Below are positions 57,509 to 64,000 of a DNA stretch of 64,000 nt, piece by piece; position 1 is the stretch's first letter; every line of letters begins with the position of its first letter. The stretch is from positions 6,276,549 through 6,340,548 of the forward strand of contig OU452234.1 of the NCBI GenBank assembly GCA_911728455.2, read 5' to 3'. A program made the translations under genes and the position numbers. Source of the DNA: Marthasterias glacialis. Lineage: Eukaryota; Echinodermata; Asteroidea; Forcipulatida; Asteriidae. A model generated the notes under the pieces. That model was given only the letters and a program-made list of their open reading frames with translations. It was not told the origin of the DNA and made no database searches.

Positions 57509-60500
57509 CTAACATAGAGACAAATAAAGACAAGCAGCTGAATTAACTGACTGATCGTTCAATACCATTCAAATTTTTTTTGTAGAGAAAATGCACTATG
57601 GGTTTATTTTGCTCATCAAACAGATGAGAACAAGAGCTTTCAAATAACACCTAACAGAGGCTTATAAAATTACTATTTCAAACATATATCGTGTTTTAGA
57701 CATCACATCCCATTTATATCATTGCTGATGTTTCAGCTGTTGTGGGTTTTAAGGCTGGTTTATAGTTGGTCGCGCGATGATAGTTGCCCGGCGCTGTGAT
57801 CGCTAGACGCTGAGCCTTTTCATTGCAGTCTATGGTCGCTGAGGCGTCAGCGTCGACTATAAACTGCGTTGTGCGTCAATTTTACCGTCGTGCGACAATC
57901 GTGCGACAATCGCGCGACCGACTATAAACCAGCCTTTAATGCCATTTCACTTTTTCTGAGAAGTGCCTGATTTTGGCACAAGGCGTCACTTTTTCGTATT
58001 TAAAGAGGGGCTCCGAGGTGAATTTCAGTTTTGTGATGCATTCATTTTCCAATAGATAGAGTTTTTATGAATGTGGGGAAAATTTACATGTCTCAAACCG
58101 CACACAGTGTCAAATGAATACAAACAGGGTAAGACAGAGAAAGAATTGGGCGGACAACATTGCTGAGTGGACCGGAAAAAGCTCCGCTACAACCAAGGCA
58201 CTTGCCCACAACCGTCAGGGATGGAATCAGCTGGTGCAGTGTTCATCATTTCAGTGCCCCTATGACCCTGGTGGGTTACGGGATCAGTAACAGTAACAGT
58301 AAAATGAAATTGTGTTTATCACCCTTCCAGTGCGATTTTTTGTCAAAACCCTAAAACATCCAATGGCGTCACACTTCTTGGGTCTGTACATTCTTTTACA
58401 GGACAATTTTTAGTTCATTCCTGAATTTCAATGATCTCCAATCAAAACGGCATGAACTTGACCTTCTGACTGATGCAAAGATTCCTCTTTGGAATGTAGA
58501 GACACATTCGTTGTTGATATCCAATGACGTAATGTTTCAAATTTCACTCAGAGTGACATTTTACACCATTTTAAGGTGAGGTTAGAGACTTGCATTTTTT
58601 TCGCCACTTCCATAAAGACTCTACACAAAACTGAATTTGACCTTGGAGCTCAACATTGGTAAACTGACTGTAAATGCTTCCATTCTTTGCACAAATCAAG
58701 ATATTTGTAATAAAACCAACCTGTGAAAATGTCAGCTCATTTCATTGTTTCATTTGCAAAAACAACGGTGAAAATGCATTCAGCATTTTTGCACCCATTC
58801 CTATAGGCACTTAAACGAAAACTAATTTTTGATCTTATTTCATTTATTATTTAAAAACGATAACACTTCAGGTAGAAATATTTCAAGGCGAGTTTTCTAC
58901 CATCATTATCTTTATACCATGTAAGGTATATGTAAATCTGTGAACATTTATGTTTTTCCTCTCACCAATGTTGAGCTGGGGCTTTAATAACAAACGGCTG
59001 CCCTTGACAGCTTCTTGATATCTTACCTTGTACAAACTGTGGATTACTCCTAAGCTTTATGTTCCTCTGCTCAAAGAATTTAAAGACCGTATAGAAGAGC
59101 ATGTTGTCCGCTGTGCTCAATGCCGCATCCAGAAACTTCCTGGCTGAGGCATTATCCGCTCCTCCAACACTACGCAGAAATCTCAGCGCTGCTAAGAGTT
59201 GATTCTTGGAGAGTAAAACCTCAATGATCTCTTCGTTGGCTGTAGATACTCTCTGATCAAGAGACAAAAGGCCAAATGATTCAAATATAATCTACATACT
59301 GAGGTTTGTGGTATATCATGATCTCTTCATTGGCTGTAGATACCCTCTGATCAAGAATCAAAAGGTCAAATGATTCAAATATAATCTACATACTAAAGTT
59401 TGTGGTATATCATGATCTCTTCATTGGCTGTAGATACCCTCTGATCAAGAGTCAAAAGGTAAAATGATTCAAATATAATCTACATACTAAGGTTTGTAGT
59501 ATATCATGATCTCTTCATTGGCTGTAGATACTCTCTGATCAAGAGACAAAAGGTAAAATGATTCAAATATAATCTACATACTAAAGTTTGTGGTATATCA
59601 TGATCTCTTTATTGGCTGTAGATACCCTCTGATCAAGAGTCAAAAGATTCAAATATAATCTACATACTAAGTACATAACAATGTTGACTTTTTCCCCGTA
59701 CAGCTGTTAAGCACTTCAAATCTAGACTAGGGCATGATGAGGTCTTCAGATTTGTACTTGGGAAGGTTTCTACTGCTATTTGAAGGCTAGTGTTGCGGTA
59801 GAAATCTTAATCAGTCCATCAAAACTTGAAACACAAATACACAACCACAATATGACAAAATGAACATGACAAGATGATCCTGATTGACTCATAATGGCAC
59901 ACTACCAGTCTATAGCACGCATGTGCATGTGAGTATGCTTTTTTTATCAAGCAGTCATCGGCTTGTTGGAAAAATAACCTCCCAGGAGTAAACCATTGCC
60001 AGGTTTAGACTGATTGCGCGACCCGCGTCATGTGATCTATTGTGGGTATTAAATGTAAACAAACACGACGTCCTCCATTGGAAAGTGCAGTATGGTACAT
60101 GATGACTGTTGCATTTGTTTAATGGATCGAGGCTTTTCTTTCTCGAAATCTGTGAAAAATATTCCAGACTTTGTACCAGAGACCTTCGAGTGGCTGAATA
60201 AAGCCAGTAAGGACAGTTCCAAAAGCTGATTTTTGGTGTGACTCTGTCGATCACAGCATGTATTTGCACGTAGTTTGCCATCAGCTCAGATGACGTAGCA
60301 CCCACAATAGGTCACGTGATGACATGTAAACATTGGTCGTGTGATCGCTCTATTGATTCACACTTTCGTCAAACTGAAAAAGCATACATTGGATATTTCC
60401 AAGCAGACGGTTTGTACACAAATGTGGAAAATGATGAACCACCCCATAGCAAAAGATGCTACATGTCTTTTGGATACCTTGTTTAGAATTTGAACATGCT

Positions 60501-62946
60501 ACTAAGTGAGCGTCTGAGAATTCAGAATGGTACGAACGTTCTTATTGGATCAGTGAAGTATCCTAGCGGGCGTACATGGACCAGTCCAATAGACTGCCAC
60601 AGAACATTCAAAATGCCAACATGCAACTTCTCTCAAGTAGAAATGTTGCTGTAGTTTGGCACAATGTCACAGTCAAGCAGAACGTTCTGGCAGTCCTATG
60701 GATTGCGGGTGTATGCCTACGGGAACATTCTTACAAACTTGATTTCATTTCAGTTATTAATTTTGGTTGTGAAGCCAAGGATTCTCAGAAAAGCGAACTT
60801 AATCACTATACATTGTACTAGCCAAGAACCCCAAGGAGAGAAGACAAGGAAGGAAGTTTCAGTTTTAGATGTCGGAGGAAAAACCCAAAGATTTATTCCA
60901 GGGAAAACCCACACAATCATGTAGGGACTGAAAACCCAATCCACATAGTGCCCCCAGTAGGATTCGAACCGGAGTCCAATAGGTGAAAGGCGAGGAAAGA
61001 TACCAACCCGACCACCCCAAACCACACCTAGAACATACCCGACTTATCTTTTATTTGGACATCTTGCTTTCCAACTTAGTAAATTTTTGGATACCATATT
61101 TCTAGATCCTGGCTAATATTTGGTTCCCAGACACCATATTTTAGTTCCTTTACCTTAAGCATGTCCAGAGCCAGTTGATGGGCTGGTGGATAGCAGCTCT
61201 CAAGGGACAGGAGCAGGCAAGCGATGGGCTTAGAGTCACTCAAGACATGGTACTGAAGGAATTGATGCAGCTGGTAGAAGCAGTTATGGTGGACTAACGT
61301 GTTGATCACCAACTCGTACAAGAAATGCTAGTTGGGAGAATAAAAAATATAGAACGCATAAGGGGAACGTTCTTTTCTTGGCACAATACAATCCTGTGTT
61401 CATCCAGGTGATAGGGCCAAATCTCATGGCTCTGCTTTCCAAAGAATACTGTGCTTACGGTCCATAGAATAACACACTTTACAGGGCGAGGTAAGCGCAG
61501 AATCCTGTGGTAAGCGGTGCCATGAAATTGGCCCTGGTTTCTTCAGGTAAACAAATATTTTTAAAAATATTAATTTCCAAGAGAACCGGGCCAAATTTCA
61601 AGGCTCTGCTTACTGCGGAATTCTGGTCTAACGGTAACCACTCTCACTTCCACGGTACACACAAAATTTCTGAACTAGCTAAGTAAGTGAAGAATGCTTA
61701 GTATGGTACGCAAAAACTCCTTGCTAATTTGTAAAATATGCTTACATTAAGCCCAATTTTGTCACCTTCCACAAGCGCAGACTTTTCGCTTACAGTAAGC
61801 AAAACCATAAAGCTAGGCCTGGTCTACATCACAAACTATTTCTGGTTATTGACATGTATTAAATGGCAAGCCCATAGAAATGGAACCCATAAAAGTGCCT
61901 TACAGCATCACGGTGTGAGTATGATGTGAGGCAAGTTTACACATACAGACAAGATGTTACGGCAAACATTGGCTTTCTTCATTAGTCAAGCTGACAAGTT
62001 TGACATACACTGGTGTCCAAGACATTGATGTTCTTTGTCCATTGGTGACATAGAGGGCATGCAAAGCAGACTCTGATAACAATCGAGCTCAGCACAGTTA
62101 TGGTTAGGTCTCTTGCTTGCAACTGTAAGCTAAGAATACACTTTAACAACATCAGAACTTGAGTTAGGTTCACTAAAACAGCGGTCCACAAACTTTTACG
62201 CCAGCAAGCCGTGGCCGAGCGGTCTAGCGCACCGAATTCAAGTTCTAGTGGTTGAGTCATCACAATGTGGGTTCGAATCTTGGTCCCGGCACTTGTGTCC
62301 TTGAGCAAGACACAAAGCTAAGATAGCTCCTTGGCATTTACGTCCTAACTTGAGGATTCTGCCGAGTAACGAAGTAGAAGTAGACAATTTCAGGTACTCG
62401 ACCGCGACTCACCGAATGCCTGCCGATTGAACAGTCTAATCTTTTATCAGGAGTAAATTATCTATGGAAGCAGTTTGCTATTATTATATGTATTTATGAA
62501 TAATTGCAGTGAACTGATAATAAAAGTTAAGGAAAAATAAGATATTTTTGTGTCTATCGATCACAATTTAGGAGCCCGCGGACAAGTGACCTCCATTGAA
62601 AGTATCAACACTTCTGACAAAGTTTGAGGACCTACAGGAATTTTTGAACAACCCACTTTCCAGTCATGACCCATAGTTTGCAATATGTTGCACTAAAAGC
62701 ATGTGGGCTACACGCCGCTCTGGAGTACCGTTCTCTCATTACCTGAACAGGAATCTGAAAATGATTGAGTGACCTGATGTATTCCACCAGCACAGCGACT
62801 ACAAACTTGTACTTGATATCTTTCCTCTCTGCTACTGGCGTCAGGACATGGGTGTACATATCGGATTGATCGATCACAATCTTCCTGGTGAAGGGCTGTC
62901 TAGCCAAGGCTGCAACTGCTTTGGGTACAGCACCACCTTCAAAATT
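57435..62946 (-). CDS. RMC1: RMC1 (regulator of MON1-CCZ1; C18orf8/Mic1), C-terminal part, 4 coding exons
   Basis: Exons 62946-62743, 61327-61154, 59252-59027 and 57508-57435 join in phases 0, 0 and 1 to give 225 residues and a TGA. The string of motifs FTRKIVIDQSDMYTHVLTPV, KFVVAVLVEYIRSLN, FLYELVINTLVHHNCFY, LHQFLQYHVLSDSKPIACLL, SLESCYPPAHQLALDML, NEEIIEVLLSKNQLLAALRF, ARKFLDAALSTADNMLFYTV and KFFEQRN matches the Mic1 domain of animal RMC1 almost continuously. RMC1 is the third metazoan subunit of the Mon1-Ccz1 Rab7 exchange factor on late endosomes/lysosomes. The family is about 650 residues, so the N-terminal two thirds (WD40-like) lies right of the window. The intron before the third exon contains a tandem array copying that exon's start. 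Confidence 0.95.
57752..57940. mobile_element. MITE with AAGGCTGGTTTATAGT ends
   Basis: TTTAAGGCTGGTTTATAGTT, GGTCGCGCGAT is mirrored by ATCGCGCGACCG, ACTATAAACCAGCCTTTAA. The interior is CpG-rich (GCGTCAGCGTCGAC). In the last RMC1 intron. Confidence 0.88.
58000..58655. mobile_element. MITE-like element, family P (about 650 bp)
   Basis: GGGGCTCCGAGGTGAATTTC with AGTTTTGTG is mirrored by CACAAAACTGAATTTGACCT, TGGAGCTC. Single ends recur at 10560 and 18655. In the last RMC1 intron. Confidence 0.7.
59027..59252 (-). CDS. RMC1: RMC1 exon (RVSTANEEI ... NPQFVQ)
   Basis: Acceptor GTCTCTTGATCAG, donor GTAAGA. 226 nt, phase 0 in, phase 1 out. Encodes RVSTANEEIIEVLLSKNQLL through MLFYTVFKFFEQRN and KLRSNPQFVQ. 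The acceptor and first bases of this exon are repeated at 94-bp intervals in the upstream intron (59253-59672). Confidence 0.97.
59220..59672 (-). repeat. 94-bp tandem array derived from an RMC1 exon boundary
   Basis: GATCTCTTC starts at 59226 (in the real exon), 59320, 59414, 59508 and 59602, each exactly 94 bases apart. Each unit repeats TTGGCTGTAGATAC, CTCTGATCAAGAG and TGATTCAAATATAATCTACA. On the coding strand every copy contains the acceptor CTCTTGATCAG and about 25-30 bases of the exon start. Confidence 0.95.
60007..60352 (+). mobile_element. MITE-like element, family A (internally deleted, about 345 bp)
   Basis: TAGACTGATTGCGCGACCCG at the left is mirrored by TGGTCGTGTGATCGCTCTAT at the right. 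The interior GAGACCTTCGAGTGGCTGAA and CCAGTAAGGACAGTTCC match the other family A copies, but the middle of the long form is missing. In an RMC1 intron. Confidence 0.82.
60800..61015 (-). mobile_element. SINE-like repeat (family S3)
   Basis: On the minus strand: GGGGTGGTCGGGTTGGTATC, GACTCCGGTTCGAATCC (B-box-like), then GTGTGGGTTTTCCCTGG, CATCTAAAACTGAAACTTCC. The 3' part recurs at 49955-50065 and near 24700. Confidence 0.75.
61154..61327 (-). CDS. RMC1: RMC1 exon (HFLYELVINTL ... LDMLK)
   Basis: Acceptor TCTCCCAACTAG, donor GTAAAG. 174 nt, 58 codons, phase 0 on both sides. Contains HQFLQYHVLSDSKP and CYPPAHQLALDMLK, near-invariant in the family. Confidence 0.97.
61408..61540. mobile_element. 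MITE, family M2
   Basis: GGGCCAAATCTCATGGCTCT with GCTTTCC is mirrored by GGTAAGCGGTGCCATGAAAT and TGGCCC. A related, more eroded piece follows at about 61588-61800. Confidence 0.75.
62207..62330 (+). mobile_element. tRNA-Leu-derived SINE (family SINE-1), truncated
   Basis: GCCGTGGCCGAGCGGTCTAG, TTCAAGTTCTAGTGGTTGAG, B box GGGTTCGAATC, GGCACTTGTGTCCTTGAGCA. The head is tRNA-like for about 83 bases but runs straight into SINE body, so it is not scored as a tRNA gene. In an RMC1 intron. Confidence 0.85.
62743..62946 (-). CDS. RMC1: RMC1 exon (first in window; residues N-F-E-G ... P-V-Q)
   Basis: Acceptor TCTGTGAAACAG, donor GTAATG. 204 nt, exactly 68 codons, phase 0 on both sides. Contains RKIVIDQSDMYTHVLTPVAE and VAVLVEYIRSLNHFQIPVQ, highly conserved in the family. 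The donor GTAATG is weaker than the consensus, but continuing past it adds non-conserved residues. Confidence 0.95.
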
Positions 62947-63601
62947 CTGTTTCACAGAAAAATGCAAGATTTCAGATCATGTATTTGTTTGAGAAAAACA
63001 CAAAAATGAATTTGAATGCAGGTTCAAATCCCGCTCGAGTCAATTTTTCTTTGTTCACCCCAAAAATTGAATTTAAAATTAACCCAGTCAGTTTCCCTTG
63101 TGGTTTATTGCTTAAAACCCTCGCAGCATCCGAGAGACAAAAAATAATCCAATTGTTACCAAATATGGTCATAATTTTTGTTTTAATGGGCCAATAAGGC
63201 CAAGATTCCATGTAATCCTCACCCCTGGTATACCCCACAAGCCTGTAGACTCCCATTGGCCAGACCCTAACCACTGCAGAGTAAGGAGTGTTGAAAGACA
63301 GCAGCCACCTGTCTCAGTGTAGTAATTGATTGACCTTGTGGCTAAGGATCCTTGGCACAAGGCAGTATGCAATTTGTGAAAACAGCTTGTGCGGCACCTG
63401 GATCTTAAATAACACAAGTCTAAGTCTTGACTAGCACTCCAATTCACCCCCACAGTGATTTATAATGGCTTTGGGCTTGCAGGGTGGGTTATTGACCTTA
63501 AAGACAGAGTGGACGAAATTTTAACCTCCTGGATCCAGCGAAGTTGTTGATTAATGTGGTTGCGCTGAGGGTTAATATTTTAAATTAAAAGATCACGTCC
63601 C

Positions 63602-64000
63602 CTCAACCAGTTCAAACTAGATGACGTGAATACGTGCAAATGTTTCCTCTGCCTGGAAACAGAAGCCATGTAAAGACGCATTATGTAATTTTGGACCACC
63701 GGAGCAAAGATCGTCCGGTCATTCAACTGCGGAGCGTGCACAGACCACACGCACACGCCGTCTAATGCTTCGATTCACCCACACAAGGACAAAGGTCTTG
63801 AATAATATAGTCAATTTTGTGGCCATTGAAAGGTACTGAGTGAATTTGACATTTTCTTGGTCTAGAAACAAAACGGACGATCCAATAAAGAGAATCTTTG
63901 TTCTCTTGGCATTGTCAAGTCAGGGTTTCTTTTCCGCCAAAAGAATCGTTTTAAGGGGGACGGGACAACAACAAAAAAGAATCCCGGCGGCAACTGGTTC
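63602..64000 (+). mobile_element. piggyBac-like MITE (family PB), internally shortened
   Basis: TCAACCAGTTCAAACTAGAT at the left and GGCGGCAACTGGTTC at the window's end keep the inverted CCAGTT/AACTGG. Shared PB words include TTTCCTCTGCC, AAGACGCATTATGTAATTTT and AATCTTTGTTCTCTTGGCAT. The stretch around GAGGAGGATTACGAG is missing. In an RMC1 intron. Confidence 0.78.

Noticed and set aside
61588..61810. Another RMC1 exon
   Set aside because: The sequence is an eroded M-family MITE, and the flanking exons already join in phase with conserved protein sequence.
62207..62290. tRNA-Leu gene
   Set aside because: A and B boxes are good, but the acceptor stem mismatches and the sequence continues into a SINE body found at two other sites.

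Overview
The window looks like nuclear DNA from a marine invertebrate deuterostome, probably an echinoderm. It is AT-rich and intron-rich, with GT-AG splicing and diverged copies of animal genes. It carries tRNA-Leu-derived SINEs, CR1/L2-type LINE tails and many short inverted-repeat elements (MITEs). The word ACATGTA is very common. The phylum is an inference from style and protein similarity; no search could be run. No bacterial-type operon, CRISPR array, rRNA or convincing functional tRNA gene was seen.

Three protein genes can be read exon by exon, with every splice phase agreeing. (1) Minus strand, 16286 down to 218: eight coding exons for the N-terminal 292 residues of a FAM135 protein; the gene runs off the left edge. 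(2) Plus strand, 48410-52553: a complete four-exon SLC16 (monocarboxylate-transporter-like) gene of 483 residues, with a likely 5'UTR splice acceptor at 48366-48367. (3) Minus strand, 62946 down to 57435: the last four coding exons (225 residues plus stop) of RMC1 (C18orf8/Mic1), the Mon1-Ccz1-associated subunit; the gene runs off the right edge. SLC16 and RMC1 are convergent, separated by about 4.9 kb of MITE-rich DNA.

The 32 kb between FAM135 and SLC16 (16.3-48.4 kb) holds no firm coding gene. It contains piggyBac-like MITEs with TTAA ends, several other MITE families (some nested), LINE fragments, SINEs, a 1.1-1.2 kb direct segmental duplication (about 19.3-20.5 and 21.6-22.7 kb), a near-perfect 27-bp palindrome at 37.3 kb, a frameshifted ghost of the SLC16 terminal exon at 40.8 kb, and an orphan histone-type 3' stem-loop with a purine-rich element at 43.35 kb. 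A possible promoter / first exon lies near 38.35 kb.

The three genes have no obvious joint pathway. RMC1 acts in endolysosomal Rab7 activation, SLC16 proteins move small solutes across membranes, and FAM135 has a C-terminal lipase-like domain (outside the window). The most unusual structures are a 94-bp tandem array that has copied the 3' splice site and exon start of an RMC1 exon several times into the intron (59.2-59.7 kb), and a roughly 12-unit minisatellite with alternating 118/128-bp units in a FAM135 intron (11.7-13.2 kb).
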